A stretch of DNA of 64,000 nucleotides from Lentimicrobium sp. L6 (GCF_013166655.1 NZ_JABKCA010000005.1:39553-103552), one strand, 5' to 3'; shown: positions 11,240 through 20,992, counted from the first letter of the stretch. Notes: generated from the sequence alone by a model not told the origin. Numbers and translations: made by a program.

Positions 11240-11872
11240 CTAAAGATACTCACCCACTTTTTCTAATAGCTCAGAAGCTTTATGCACTTCAAATTTTGCG
11301 TATAAATTCTTCGCATGAAAATCTACTGTATTCTTTGAAACACCTAACTTATTGGCTATTTCTTTAAATGTATAATGCTGCCGAAGTAATTTTATCACAT
11401 CTCTTTCTCGCTTTGAAATATGGATTTCATTTTTTGCTTTTGATATTTTTAATGCTTGAAGTACTCCTGAACTATAAAAGGGAGTCTGGTTTAGGAGTAA
11501 TTGTTCGACTGCAGATTTAATAGCATTATTCCCATCAAACTTAGACACAATAGCCTCTACATTTAGTTCTTGGAGCAAACTGACATACTGAATCTTATCG
11601 GCATAACTGGTATAAGAAATTATTTTAGTTTCGGGATATTTTTGCTTGATAATGGCAACCAAATTAATCCCATCAGAGTTCACTTCACTTTTAAAAGAAA
11701 TATCGACAATGGCTATATCGAAAGACTTTTTTTTAAACAAAAGCAAAGCATCATGTATTGCAGTTATACCAGTAAACTCAAACTCCTTGAAGGTCTCTTT
11801 CAACTCATATTTCAAGCCTGAGACTATAGTATCATGATCATCAACTATTATAACAGATAGATTTTTCTTCAT
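11240..11872 (-). CDS. LuxR/NarL-family response regulator paired with the TPR kinase
   Basis: This 210-residue regulator has a receiver domain with DDHD near the N terminus, likely phospho-acceptor D57 in IVDISF, and a C-terminal LuxR-type helix-turn-helix (ISKRERDVIKLLRQHY to VSKNTVDFHAKNLY). Its ATG lies only 5 bases after the stop of the upstream histidine kinase, so the two are almost certainly co-transcribed and form a two-component pair. It is clearly diverged from the near-identical regulators at 10385-11032 and 13983-14630. The loop after the phospho-acceptor is longer than usual (SFKSEVNSDG). The output is unknown. Confidence 0.9.
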   Translation of the reverse strand: MKKNLSVIIVDDHDTIVSGLKYELKETFKEFEFTGITAIHDALLLFKKKSFDIAIVDISFKSEVNSDGINLVAIIKQKYPETKIISYTSYADKIQYVSLLQELNVEAIVSKFDGNNAIKSAVEQLLLNQTPFYSSGVLQALKISKAKNEIHISKRERDVIKLLRQHYTFKEIANKLGVSKNTVDFHAKNLYAKFEVHKASELLEKVGEYL

Positions 11873-11877
11873 ACAAA

Positions 11878-13911
11878 TCAGCTTAACACCGGTATTTTTA
11901 ATGTGATAAATGTTCCTTGTCCAATACTACTGTCAATATTAAACTCTCCTCTGAGTTCTTTGATTCTTTTGTCGATATTTTTAAGACCATATCCATAAGA
12001 GGTTTCTTCAGTATCAAATCCTTTTCCATCATCTTCAAAAGACATCACTAGATTGTTTTTGTCTTTTATGATTTGCAAACTAATATTAGATGCGCCTGAG
12101 TGTTTTTTAACATTGGCCAATAACTCTTGCGCCAACTTATAAATCTGAAGCTTATTCTCATAAGAAATATTCTTCCAAATGATGGTTTGATCAAAATAAC
12201 TATCAATCTTGAAACTACTGGTGCTTTCGTAGAAACTATTGAGTTCATTTAATTCCTGTGAGATGTCAAAATTTTTATTTTTATAATAAGGTGAACTAAG
12301 TTGTCTCATTAAAAACCGCAGTTCCTTTTGTGAACGGTCTATTATTTCTATATCCTTGTCTAGGTCTTTCACCTTCTCATTTCTAAACACCAGGCTATTC
12401 TTTATGGCATGCAAATAACCACTCATACCATCGTGTAAGTTTTTAGATATAATATCATTTTGCTCATCAATTTCTTTTAGCATTAGCTTGTTAATCTTGT
12501 GTTTCTCAAAATTTCTATAAACGATAAAAGAACCAATAATTAGAAGCAGAGCCAATCCAGAAAGTGATAAGATATACATATTCTGTTTTCTTATCGAAGT
12601 ATTTTCCTGCTTTTGTAGTTCATTATCGAATTGTAGCTTTTGGTTTTCTTTTTCTTTTTCTGCTGTTTGGTATTTGGCTTCTAAATTATTTATAATCTCA
12701 TATTTACCCTCGTCAAATATACTATCCTTAATAGCTGAGTATCTTTCATGTGCCTCTAGCGCCTTGGAGCTATTATGACTATCTTTATAAATTGAATATA
12801 ATAGTTTATAAACATCTTGCTTGAGCCTTAAATCATCCACCTCACTTAAACATGCCAAAGCCATATTTGTATGTATCAAAGCTTTATCAGAATATTTAGT
12901 TCTGTATTCAACAGACCCAATATTATAATATAAACTAGCAAGTTCTTTTTTACTATTTAAAGTTTCTTTAATAGAAAGGGCTTTGTTATAATAGACCATC
13001 GCATTATCATACTCCTTCATGTCAAAGTAAACGGAACCAATATTTTCAAAGCTTTTTGCCATCCCATTTTTATCTTTTCCTTCTTCTTGAATTTTAAGCG
13101 CTTTATGATGAATCAAAAGAGCAGAATCGAATAGTCCAATGTTTTTATAACAAGATCCCATATTATTAAGCAACATGGCTTCTTTAATTTTATTATTTAA
13201 TTCTTGAAACAAAGGAAGGCCTTCCGTAAAATATTCTATGGCTTTTCCATACTCTTTCAAATGAAAATATATGGTTCCAATATTTAATTTACAACTTGCC
13301 ATTCCATCGAGAAAATTGTCTTCTTTATAAAACTGATCAGCTTCAATATATTTTTTAATCGCATTAATATAATCTGATTCTTCCGACAGTATTATCCCAA
13401 TATTTACATTACAGTTAGCCATTCCCAGAAAATTACTATCCTCTTTAAATAAACCAAATGCTTTATAATAGTTATTTATTGCTTTTTCAGGCTCATCAAT
13501 CTTCGATTGAAATATTCCCTTATTCATCAAGCAAATAACCATCCCATCTTTGTATTTAATCTCTTCAAACACACCATATGCTTTATCAATAAACAATATT
13601 GCAGAATCGTTCTTTGACAAAAAGTGATAGTTCAATGCCAACAACCTATATCCAATACCTATTCCCTTTTTATCAGAAATGCCTTTTGCCAACTCGAGTC
13701 CCTCATTTGCATAAAACAGACCTGAATCAGGGTTTGAAAACATATAATACTCGGAAAGGTGATTATATGCATTAATCTTAAATGTATCCGCAACTGTAGT
13801 AGTCAATATATTTTTCAAACTATCTACCTTAGAAAAATGTGCTTTAACATTTACAACCATAAATAATATCATGATAAGTAATGATATTCTAGTGACTTTT
13901 CTCATTTGCAT
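11878..13911 (-). CDS. TPR-containing membrane sensor histidine kinase (HisKA_3/HATPase)
   Basis: The 677-residue protein starts with a hydrophobic signal/anchor (ISLLIMILFMVVNVKA), then has about seven to eight tetratricopeptide repeats (residues 60-400), a short coiled region rich in K/E/Q, one transmembrane helix near 440-462 (LSLSGLALLLIIGSFIVY), a HisKA_3 dimerisation helix with phospho-acceptor His in NLHDGMSGYLHAIK, and a HATPase domain with an N-box (ELLANVKKHSGAS) and G-boxes (DDGKGF, YGYGLKNI, GQGTF). The sensory TPR part is predicted to be periplasmic. It pairs with the regulator at 11240-11872. A start at the second Met (13905) is equally possible. The signal it senses is unknown. 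Confidence 0.9.
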   Translation of the reverse strand: MQMRKVTRISLLIMILFMVVNVKAHFSKVDSLKNILTTTVADTFKINAYNHLSEYYMFSNPDSGLFYANEGLELAKGISDKKGIGIGYRLLALNYHFLSKNDSAILFIDKAYGVFEEIKYKDGMVICLMNKGIFQSKIDEPEKAINNYYKAFGLFKEDSNFLGMANCNVNIGIILSEESDYINAIKKYIEADQFYKEDNFLDGMASCKLNIGTIYFHLKEYGKAIEYFTEGLPLFQELNNKIKEAMLLNNMGSCYKNIGLFDSALLIHHKALKIQEEGKDKNGMAKSFENIGSVYFDMKEYDNAMVYYNKALSIKETLNSKKELASLYYNIGSVEYRTKYSDKALIHTNMALACLSEVDDLRLKQDVYKLLYSIYKDSHNSSKALEAHERYSAIKDSIFDEGKYEIINNLEAKYQTAEKEKENQKLQFDNELQKQENTSIRKQNMYILSLSGLALLLIIGSFIVYRNFEKHKINKLMLKEIDEQNDIISKNLHDGMSGYLHAIKNSLVFRNEKVKDLDKDIEIIDRSQKELRFLMRQLSSPYYKNKNFDISQELNELNSFYESTSSFKIDSYFDQTIIWKNISYENKLQIYKLAQELLANVKKHSGASNISLQIIKDKNNLVMSFEDDGKGFDTEETSYGYGLKNIDKRIKELRGEFNIDSSIGQGTFITLKIPVLS

Positions 13912-13982
13912 ATAAGAGTTCTTATTATTTTTAAATTAGTATTCAATAAACTCGTAACTTTTAATTAACAGTGATAAAACTT

Positions 13983-14630
13983 CTACTCAATCAACTGCCG
14001 TTCCATAGCCTTCTTTATCAAGCCAGCTACATTCTTAACCCCGAACTTAAGAAACAGGTTCTTCCGGTGCGATTCTATAGTGTTTGGACTTAAGCTTAGT
14101 TTATCGGCAATTTCTGATGTGGTGAGCTCCTCTGAGATTAATTGTAGGACTTGCTTTTCTCTTTTGGTGAGGTCTAGTTCATCGAATTTGGAGAAATAAT
14201 CATCTGGCCGCTTCATGATTTCCAAAACAGCTTCATAGATATCTGAGGAATAGAAAGCTTTGCCTGTCTCTACCCCCTCAATGGCTTTTTCGATATCTAT
14301 CTTTAAACTTTGCTTGGAGATGATGCCATTAATCCCATTATGGAGTAGCTTCTGTATTACCCAAAGCTGCACATGCATGGTACATGCTATCACTTTTATC
14401 TCTACAAAATCTTTTCTTATGATTTTTAATAGTTCAACACCATCCATTTCAGGCATATCCACATCTGTAAATATGATATTTGGCTTATGCTTTTGAATCA
14501 GCTCCAGGGCTTCCTTTCCAGATTTTACCATTCCAATAATTTCGGTATTTTCTATTTTCTCGATATATTTTGATAGACCATGAAGCGTAATATCATGATC
14601 ATCTACAATGAGGATTTTGGTTACTTTCAT
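13983..14630 (-). CDS. LuxR/NarL-family response regulator (paralog 2)
   Basis: This is a 215-residue receiver plus LuxR helix-turn-helix protein with DDHD, phospho-acceptor in FTDVDMPEMDG, SKQS lysine and the same recognition helix (SPNTIESHRKNLFLKFG) as the protein at 10385-11032. The C-terminal 25 residues are identical in both, so they probably bind the same DNA sequence. Longer upstream starts exist (14687), but the extra residues do not look like part of a receiver domain and the paralog starts at the equivalent Met, so 14630 is preferred. It stands upstream of the kinase gene on the same strand, with about 70 bases between them. Confidence 0.9.
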   Translation of the reverse strand: MKVTKILIVDDHDITLHGLSKYIEKIENTEIIGMVKSGKEALELIQKHKPNIIFTDVDMPEMDGVELLKIIRKDFVEIKVIACTMHVQLWVIQKLLHNGINGIISKQSLKIDIEKAIEGVETGKAFYSSDIYEAVLEIMKRPDDYFSKFDELDLTKREKQVLQLISEELTTSEIADKLSLSPNTIESHRKNLFLKFGVKNVAGLIKKAMERQLIE

Positions 14631-14771
14631 TTGTGTTAATCTATTTCTTTCGCGTGGGTAAAACCATATTGTTGAAAAAAGATACACTATTGGGTTTAGC
14701 AGTATAAATTTACGACTATTTTTTGCTTTTCCAACAAAGCCCTCTATTTAAAAACATTCTAAACACCAAAT

Positions 14772-14808
14772 AAAAAAGGCAAAATTCTAATAGAATTTTG
14801 CCTTTTTT
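14772..14808. terminator. Perfect 18-bp hairpin terminator, bidirectional form
   Basis: Bases 14772-14789 are the exact reverse complement of 14791-14808 (core GGCAAAATTCTA), with A-runs on one side and T-runs on the other. It ends transcription of the dihydroorotate-dehydrogenase-like gene on the minus strand, and insulates it from the response-regulator gene that follows. Confidence 0.9.
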
Positions 14809-14829
14809 ATTTAATTATACACTAAGTAA

Positions 14830-15843
14830 TTACACCATCTTATTTGGTTTATAGAGTTCTACTTTTTTCATTAAAATATCCACATATTGTGCACGCGTGT
14901 AAGCGTAAGGATCTTTTAGGTTGTCTTTGGAGAGGTTACCTCTAAATTCATCTAAAGATTTATAATCTTTTCCATCCATCCAAGCTTCCATATCTTTTAA
15001 CATGGTTGTAATATAATCTAAACCATTCTGATAAAGTGTACTAACCACTTGAACAGCTTCAGCTCCAGCTAAAATCATTTTTATGACATCTTTACCCTCG
15101 ATAATTCCACTATTTCCAACTAGGGTAGCTTTCATTTTGCCATGTAACATTCCCATATATCTTAGTGACTGGCGATAATCTCCTTTACCACTCTTGTTAA
15201 AATTAAAAGTCAATTCCTCAGTATCAATATCTATATCTGGTTGGAATAATTTATTAAACAATACCAATGCATCAGCTCCTGCGCCTTCCATCATATGTGC
15301 AAAACGAAGGGTGTTGGTATAGTATGGACTCAGTTTTACTGCAACTGGAATTTTTAAAGCCTCTTTTACAGCAGAAGTAATATTCAATTGTTCTTCTAGA
15401 ATCTCTTGACCTGATACACCAAACTCTCTTGGAGTAGCATAAAAGTTGAGTTCAATACCATCAACTCCTGTTTTCTCAATTTCCTTGGCATAATCTACCC
15501 ATGTCTCTTTATAAACACAATTTAAACTTGCAATCAATGGAATATTCAAAGCTTCTTTGGCTTTCTTCAGTTTAAGAAGAAAATCTACAGGCCCAGCATC
15601 CTTCATATCAGGATATATATTAATCATTTCAGCATTTCGATTATTATACTCCGCCATAGCTTCTTCTTCAAAAAAGTTCTCTAGCTGTATTTGTTCTTCA
15701 AACAATGATTTATAAACAATTGCTCCTGCTCCTGCTGCTTCTAGTTTCTTTAAATGATTTAAATCGGTAACCAAATTACTAGCTCCAACTACTATGGGGT
15801 TCTTTAATTCTATGCCCATATAATTTGTTTTCAACTTACTCAT
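14830..15843 (-). CDS. Dihydroorotate dehydrogenase-like FMN flavoprotein
   Basis: The 337-residue protein is a TIM-barrel flavoprotein of the PyrD-like family: NPIVVGASNLV at the N terminus, PVAVKLSPYYTNT near the middle with the conserved lysine, and a C-terminal phosphate-binding stretch (LVGNSGI, AGAEAVQVVSTLYQNG). The family name implies dihydroorotate oxidation, but many anaerobic Bacteroidota carry such a paralog beside pyruvate:ferredoxin oxidoreductase, outside any pyrimidine operon. That is the arrangement here, since the gene is divergent from the oxidoreductase at 16118. The substrate is therefore uncertain. It has its own promoter (15876-15907) and terminator (14772-14808). Confidence 0.88.
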   Translation of the reverse strand: MSKLKTNYMGIELKNPIVVGASNLVTDLNHLKKLEAAGAGAIVYKSLFEEQIQLENFFEEEAMAEYNNRNAEMINIYPDMKDAGPVDFLLKLKKAKEALNIPLIASLNCVYKETWVDYAKEIEKTGVDGIELNFYATPREFGVSGQEILEEQLNITSAVKEALKIPVAVKLSPYYTNTLRFAHMMEGAGADALVLFNKLFQPDIDIDTEELTFNFNKSGKGDYRQSLRYMGMLHGKMKATLVGNSGIIEGKDVIKMILAGAEAVQVVSTLYQNGLDYITTMLKDMEAWMDGKDYKSLDEFRGNLSKDNLKDPYAYTRAQYVDILMKKVELYKPNKMV

Positions 15844-15875
15844 ATCTTTATATATTTAGTTTTTTTATTGGATTG

Positions 15876-15907
15876 TAAATATACAAATTATTAAGCTCCT
15901 TTTCAAA
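15876..15907 (-). promoter_or_regulatory. Bacteroidota-type promoter of the dihydroorotate dehydrogenase-like gene
   Basis: Read on the minus strand, TTTG (15907-15904) is followed after 20 bases by TATATTTA (15883-15876), one mismatch from the Bacteroidota consensus TTTG-N19/21-TAnnTTTG. It lies 32 bases upstream of the start codon at 15843. Confidence 0.6.
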
Positions 15908-16050
15908 ATTAAGGATGTTTTAACTATTGCCATATCAGCACTCTATATTATCGCAATCGTTTGAAATCATTATACAATCTATATCCTTTCTAAATTGCTG
16001 AAAATTAGCAATTCTTACGCGTTCTACGCAAAATTCACACTTAATTTTAT

Positions 16051-16058
16051 TAAATTTG
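16051..16058 (+). promoter_or_regulatory. -7 element upstream of pyruvate:ferredoxin oxidoreductase
   Basis: TAAATTTG matches the Bacteroidota -7 consensus TAnnTTTG and lies 59 bases before the ATG. No convincing -33 TTTG is found at the right spacing. A short inverted repeat (CCGCTAAAGCGG, 16062-16073) overlaps the expected transcription start and could be an operator or a 5' leader hairpin. Confidence 0.45.
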
Positions 16059-16117
16059 CATCCGCTAAAGCGGAGCACTGCTTTGGCATAAAATTGATAT
16101 TTTAAATACTATATAAG

Positions 16118-19100
16118 ATGGAAAATAAGAAAAAATTTATCACTTGTGATGGTAACTATGCAGCTGCACATATCGCCTATATGTTTAGCGAAGTTGCTGC
16201 TATCTATCCTATCACACCATCATCTAACATGGCAGAATATGTAGATGAGTGGGCAGCAGGTGGCAGAAAAAACATTTTTGGAGAGACCGTGACCGTATCT
16301 GAGATGCAGTCAGAAGGTGGTGCTTCTGGAGCCGTTCATGGTTCTTTACAAGCTGGTGCTCTTACATCAACATATACAGCTTCTCAGGGTCTACTCCTGA
16401 TGATTCCTAATATGTATAAAATTGCTGGCGAATTATTACCAGGAGTATTCCATGTAAGTGCACGTAGCCTTGCTGCTCAAGCACTTTCTATTTTCGGCGA
16501 CCACTCTGATGTGATGTCTGCCCGTCAAACTGGATTTGCATTCTTAGCAACTGGTGGCGTACAAGAAGTAATGGACTTAGCGGGTATTGCTCACCTTGCT
16601 TCTCTTAAAACTCGTGTACCTTTTGTACATTTCTTTGATGGATTCCGTACTTCGCACGAAATTCAAAAAGTTGAAATACTAAATAACGAAGATTTAGCTC
16701 CTCTTGTTGATCAAGAAGCCTTAGCTGCTTTTAGAGCCAATGCTTTAAATCCAGAAAACCCTGTAACACGCGGAACAGCACAAAATCCAGATATTTATTT
16801 CCAATCTCGTGAGGCTGCTAATAAATTCTACGATGCTATTCCTGACGTAGTTGAAGAATACATGCAAGAAATCACTAAATTAACTGGAAGAGAATACCAT
16901 CCTTTCACTTATTATGGTGCTGAAGATGCTACAGACATTACTATTGCAATGGGTTCTGTAACTGAAACCATTAAAGAAGTTATTGACCATAAAGTGGCCA
17001 ATGGTGAAAAAGTAGGCCTTATTTCTGTTCACCTATATCGCCCATTCTCTGAGAAATATTTCAGAAGAGTACTTCCTAAAACAGTGAAAAGAATTTCTGT
17101 TTTAGACAGAACAAAAGAACCAGGTGCTAATGGTGAGCCATTATACCTTGATGTAAGAGATATTTTCTACAGTGAAGAAAATGCTCCTATTGTAGTTGGT
17201 GGTCGTTATGGTTTAAGTTCTAAAGATACTACTCCAGCTCAAATAGTTGCAGTATATGAGAATTTACAATTGCCTGAACCTAAAAACAGATTCACTTTAG
17301 GTATTAATGATGATGTTACTTTCCTCTCTCTTCCTGTTGGTGAAGCTATTTCTCTAGCTCCAAAAGGAACATTTGAAGGATTATTCTACGGACTTGGCGC
17401 TGATGGAACAGTAGGTGCAAACAAAAACTCTATTAAGATTATTGGTGACAATACTGACAAATATGCTCAGGCTTATTTCGCTTATGACTCAAAAAAATCT
17501 GGTGGTTTTACTGCTTCTCACCTTCGCTTTGGCGACCAACCTATCCGCTCTACTTATTTAGTAACTACTCCTGATTTTGTTGCATGTCATGTGCCTGCAT
17601 ATTTGAAAAAATATGATATGCTAGCTGGCATCAAAGAAAATGGTACATTCCTATTAAATAGTATTTGGGACGTGGAAGAAACAATGAATCATCTTCCTCC
17701 ACATTTCAAAAAGACTTTGGCTGAGAAAAACATTAGCATGTACATCATCAATGCTACTGAAATAGCTAAAGAAATTGGTCTAGGAAATAGAACCAATACT
17801 ATTATGCAATCTGCTTTCTTTAAAGTTGCTGAGGTAGTTCCTTACGAATTGGCGGTGGAACAAATGAAGAAAATGATTGTAAAATCCTATGGAAACAAAG
17901 GTGAGAAAATCGTAAACATGAACTTTGCTGCTGTTGACAATGGTGGTGATGTTACCAAGGTGGAAATTCCTGCTGAGTGGGCAAATTTAGACATACAAGC
18001 AGAACAAGCTATCATTGACGAGAGCATTCCTGCTTTCATTAGAGACTTAGTAGAGCCTGTTAACAACCTTAAAGGTGATCAACTTCCTGTTTCTGTATTT
18101 ACAGGTCGCGAAGACGGTACTTTCCCTGCTGGAACTGCTGCTTATGAAAAGCGTGGTATCGCCATTGAAATTCCTGAATGGGTTTCTGAAAACTGTATAC
18201 AATGTAACCAATGTGCTTACGTTTGTCCTCACGCTGCTATCCGTCCATTCTTATTAGACGATACTGAAGCTGGAAATGTTGGCGAAGGCGTTGATTTATT
18301 AGCTGCTAAGGGAAAAGAAATAGCCGGATTACAATTTAGAATTCAAGTTTCTGCTTTAGACTGCACAGGTTGTAATAACTGTGTTGCTGTTTGTCCTTCC
18401 AAAGAAAAATCACTAGTAATGAAGCCATTAGAAACCCAAATGGTTCAGGCTGAAAACTGGGATTATATGGTTAAGAACGTTACATACAAGACCGATCGTT
18501 TCGACAAAACTAAAAATGTTAAGAATTCTCAGTTCGCTCAACCATTATTCGAGTTTTCTGGAGCTTGCGCTGGTTGTGGTGAAACTCCATATATCAAAAC
18601 TATCACTCAATTATATGGTGATCGCATGACTATTGCTAATGCTACTGGTTGTTCTAGTATCTATGGTGGTTCTGCTCCTGCTACTCCTTATTGTAAAAAT
18701 TCTGATGGAGAAGGTCCAGCATGGGCTAACTCTTTATTCGAAGACAATGCAGAGTATGGCTTCGGAATGTCTTTAGGTATCAATAAATTACGCGATAGAG
18801 TTGAAAAGAAAATCAATGAAGCTTTAGAGGGTGATGTTAGTGATGTTAGAAAAGCTGCTTTCACACAATGGTTAGAAACTAAAAATGACGGTGAAAAGTC
18901 TAAAATTGCTTCTGACGAATTAAAGAAAGTTCTTGCTGGTGCAGATGATGATCAAGCTAAAGAATTAATGGCTATCAGCCAGTATTTCTCTAAGAAATCT
19001 AACTGGATCTTCGGTGGTGACGGTTGGGCTTATGATATTGGATATGGCGGATTAGACCATGTATTGGCTTCTGGTGAAGATGTGAATGTTTTGGTAATGG

Positions 19101-19663
19101 ATACCGAAGTTTACTCAAACACTGGTGGACAATCTTCAAAAGCAACTCCTACTGCTGCTGTAGCTAAATTTGCTGCTTCTGGTAAGAAGATTCGTAAGAA
19201 AGATTTAGGTATGATGGCTATGACTTATGGTTACGTTTATGTTGCTCAAGTTTCAATGGGTGCTAACCAAAATCAATTCTTCAAAGCTTTAAAAGAAGCA
19301 GAATCTTATCCTGGTCCATCTCTAATCATCACATATTCTCCTTGTATAGCTCACGGAGTAAAAGGCGGATTAACAGATACACAAAGCGTAGAGAAAGCAG
19401 CTGTAGAAGCTGGTTACTGGAGCATGTATCGTTTCGATCCAAGATTAGAAGACCAAGGAAAAAATCCTTTCGTATTAGATTCTAAAGAACCAGATTGGAG
19501 TAAGTTCCAAGGGTTCTTGATGAACGAAGTACGTTATACTTCACTGAAGAAAGCCTTCCCTAAAGATGCTGATGCATTATTTGCAGCTTCTGAGGATATG
19601 GCAAAAAGACGTTTAAACTCTTATAAACGTATGGCTGCTATGGACTATTCAACAGAAGAATAA
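16118..19663 (+). CDS. nifJ: Pyruvate:ferredoxin (flavodoxin) oxidoreductase, single-chain
   Basis: The enzyme oxidises pyruvate and CoA to acetyl-CoA and CO2 with reduction of ferredoxin. The 1181-residue length is typical for the homodimeric single-chain form. All domains are present in order: pyrimidine-binding domain I (YPITPSSNMAE), domain II, the gamma-like domain (FYGLGADGTVGANK), two [4Fe-4S] motifs near residues 692 (CIQCNQCAYVCP) and 749 (CTGCNNCVAVCP), and the thiamine-diphosphate domain with CAGCGETPY near 817 and GDGWAYDIGYGGLDH near 968. The reduced ferredoxin it makes is a natural electron donor for the [FeFe] hydrogenase at 41122-45245. A strong terminator follows. Confidence 0.98.
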   Translation: MENKKKFITCDGNYAAAHIAYMFSEVAAIYPITPSSNMAEYVDEWAAGGRKNIFGETVTVSEMQSEGGASGAVHGSLQAGALTSTYTASQGLLLMIPNMYKIAGELLPGVFHVSARSLAAQALSIFGDHSDVMSARQTGFAFLATGGVQEVMDLAGIAHLASLKTRVPFVHFFDGFRTSHEIQKVEILNNEDLAPLVDQEALAAFRANALNPENPVTRGTAQNPDIYFQSREAANKFYDAIPDVVEEYMQEITKLTGREYHPFTYYGAEDATDITIAMGSVTETIKEVIDHKVANGEKVGLISVHLYRPFSEKYFRRVLPKTVKRISVLDRTKEPGANGEPLYLDVRDIFYSEENAPIVVGGRYGLSSKDTTPAQIVAVYENLQLPEPKNRFTLGINDDVTFLSLPVGEAISLAPKGTFEGLFYGLGADGTVGANKNSIKIIGDNTDKYAQAYFAYDSKKSGGFTASHLRFGDQPIRSTYLVTTPDFVACHVPAYLKKYDMLAGIKENGTFLLNSIWDVEETMNHLPPHFKKTLAEKNISMYIINATEIAKEIGLGNRTNTIMQSAFFKVAEVVPYELAVEQMKKMIVKSYGNKGEKIVNMNFAAVDNGGDVTKVEIPAEWANLDIQAEQAIIDESIPAFIRDLVEPVNNLKGDQLPVSVFTGREDGTFPAGTAAYEKRGIAIEIPEWVSENCIQCNQCAYVCPHAAIRPFLLDDTEAGNVGEGVDLLAAKGKEIAGLQFRIQVSALDCTGCNNCVAVCPSKEKSLVMKPLETQMVQAENWDYMVKNVTYKTDRFDKTKNVKNSQFAQPLFEFSGACAGCGETPYIKTITQLYGDRMTIANATGCSSIYGGSAPATPYCKNSDGEGPAWANSLFEDNAEYGFGMSLGINKLRDRVEKKINEALEGDVSDVRKAAFTQWLETKNDGEKSKIASDELKKVLAGADDDQAKELMAISQYFSKKSNWIFGGDGWAYDIGYGGLDHVLASGEDVNVLVMDTEVYSNTGGQSSKATPTAAVAKFAASGKKIRKKDLGMMAMTYGYVYVAQVSMGANQNQFFKALKEAESYPGPSLIITYSPCIAHGVKGGLTDTQSVEKAAVEAGYWSMYRFDPRLEDQGKNPFVLDSKEPDWSKFQGFLMNEVRYTSLKKAFPKDADALFAASEDMAKRRLNSYKRMAAMDYSTEE

Positions 19664-19681
19664 ACCATCTTCTGATTATAT

Positions 19682-19723
19682 AAAAGCCCCGAAGTCCTAT
19701 TGAGCTTCGGGGTTTTGTTTTTT
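19682..19723 (+). terminator. nifJ: Rho-independent terminator after pyruvate:ferredoxin oxidoreductase
   Basis: CCCCGAAG (19687-19694) pairs with CTTCGGGG (19705-19712) around a 10-base loop, flanked by an A-run and followed by TTTTGTTTTTT. It starts about 20 bases after the stop codon. Confidence 0.92.
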
Positions 19724-19810
19724 ATCGGTTCCTCTAGATCAAACTCCATACCTAAACAAGAAAACAATATATTTGCCGAAATATTAAAACTAAAATTAAG
19801 GTACGTTATC

Positions 19811-20992
19811 ATGAATATTTCAAATTGCATTAATAAAAGCATATTTTCCTTAGGTTTATTCAGCCTGCTACTAATATTCCAAAGCAAAGCCCAAGAATCA
19901 AATTCCTATTACGAAACCATAGTCGAAACCATGGATTTAGACATTTTGGAGGCCAACCTGCAACAACATGTTGATTTTGGCTCAAAAGAGCCAGGCACAG
20001 AAGCTTTAGTTAATTCTTTCAATTGGATAAAATCTAGTTATGAGGAATGGGGATATGAAGACATTAGCATTGATACCTTTAGCTATTCTGGGAATGAATG
20101 TTATAATTTAATCATCACTAAAACCGGAACTCATTATCCCAATAAATATGTGATTATTGATGGGCATTATGATACCAGAAATGGCCCTGGGGCCAATGAT
20201 AATGGAACAGGAACTGCTATTGTAATGGAAATAGCGAGGATGCTAAAAGATATTGATACCCAATATTCTGTTCGCTTCATTCATTTTAGTGCTGAAGAAG
20301 TAGGACTTGTCGGGAGTAATCATTATGTAAACCATGTGGTTGTTCCTGAATCACACAACATAAAATTAGTGTTTAATATTGATGCCGTTGGTGGCGTAAA
20401 TGGAATGACCAATGACATTATTGTATGTGAGAGAGACGAGAGCGCTCCTAATAGTAATAATGCGGCTTCTGCAGCTATTACTGACACGCTCTCTAATTTG
20501 ATGGAATTATATTCAAGTTTAAATACTGAAATCAGCTATGCCTATGCAACCGATTATGTTCCTTTTATGGAGGAAGGATATGTAATTACAGGACTTTATG
20601 AATACAATGAAACTCCCTATGCCCATACTCCAAATGACAATATTGAGCATATGGATATGGAATACTTTAAAGAAGTAGCTAAAGGATCGCTTGGAGCTAG
20701 CTTATATTTTACTGGTGCTTATGAGTCGACAGGAGTTGAGGATATTGAAGAAAAAGAATTATTAAGCATTTATCCAAATCCAGTTACTCATGTTTTAAAT
20801 GTTAAGATTACAAATACTGATCATGCTCAGCAATTAAAAATCATAAATCAACAAGGACAAACCATTATGATAGAAGAAATCAAAATGAATACCAAAATTG
20901 ATTTCAGCCAGCTCCCTAATGGCTTATATTTCTTAGTGATGGAAACTGAAAATGGAGAAAAATTAGTAAGAAAAATCAACAAAATAGGCTAA
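19811..20992 (+). CDS. Exported M28-family metallopeptidase with T9SS sorting domain
   Basis: This 393-residue protein has a signal peptide (SLGLFSLLLIFQSKAQ) and an M28 zinc-peptidase fold with likely metal ligands in GHYDTR (near residue 118), GANDNGTG (near 129), catalytic/ligand SAEEVG (near 162), NIDAVGG (near 191) and AHTPNDN (near 272). The C-terminal 75 residues (YPNPV to GLYFLVMET) are a type A T9SS sorting domain, so it should be exported and cell-attached or secreted. I chose the ATG at 19811 rather than 19700 because the longer start lies inside the preceding terminator, a -7 element (TATATTTG, 19768-19775) precedes 19811, and the signal peptide begins there. Likely an aminopeptidase; the exact specificity is unknown. 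Confidence 0.9.
   Translation: MNISNCINKSIFSLGLFSLLLIFQSKAQESNSYYETIVETMDLDILEANLQQHVDFGSKEPGTEALVNSFNWIKSSYEEWGYEDISIDTFSYSGNECYNLIITKTGTHYPNKYVIIDGHYDTRNGPGANDNGTGTAIVMEIARMLKDIDTQYSVRFIHFSAEEVGLVGSNHYVNHVVVPESHNIKLVFNIDAVGGVNGMTNDIIVCERDESAPNSNNAASAAITDTLSNLMELYSSLNTEISYAYATDYVPFMEEGYVITGLYEYNETPYAHTPNDNIEHMDMEYFKEVAKGSLGASLYFTGAYESTGVEDIEEKELLSIYPNPVTHVLNVKITNTDHAQQLKIINQQGQTIMIEEIKMNTKIDFSQLPNGLYFLVMETENGEKLVRKINKIG

Noticed and set aside
19700..19810. Longer start of the M28 peptidase
   Set aside because: It lies inside a terminator, upstream of a -7 element, and gives no signal peptide at the N terminus.
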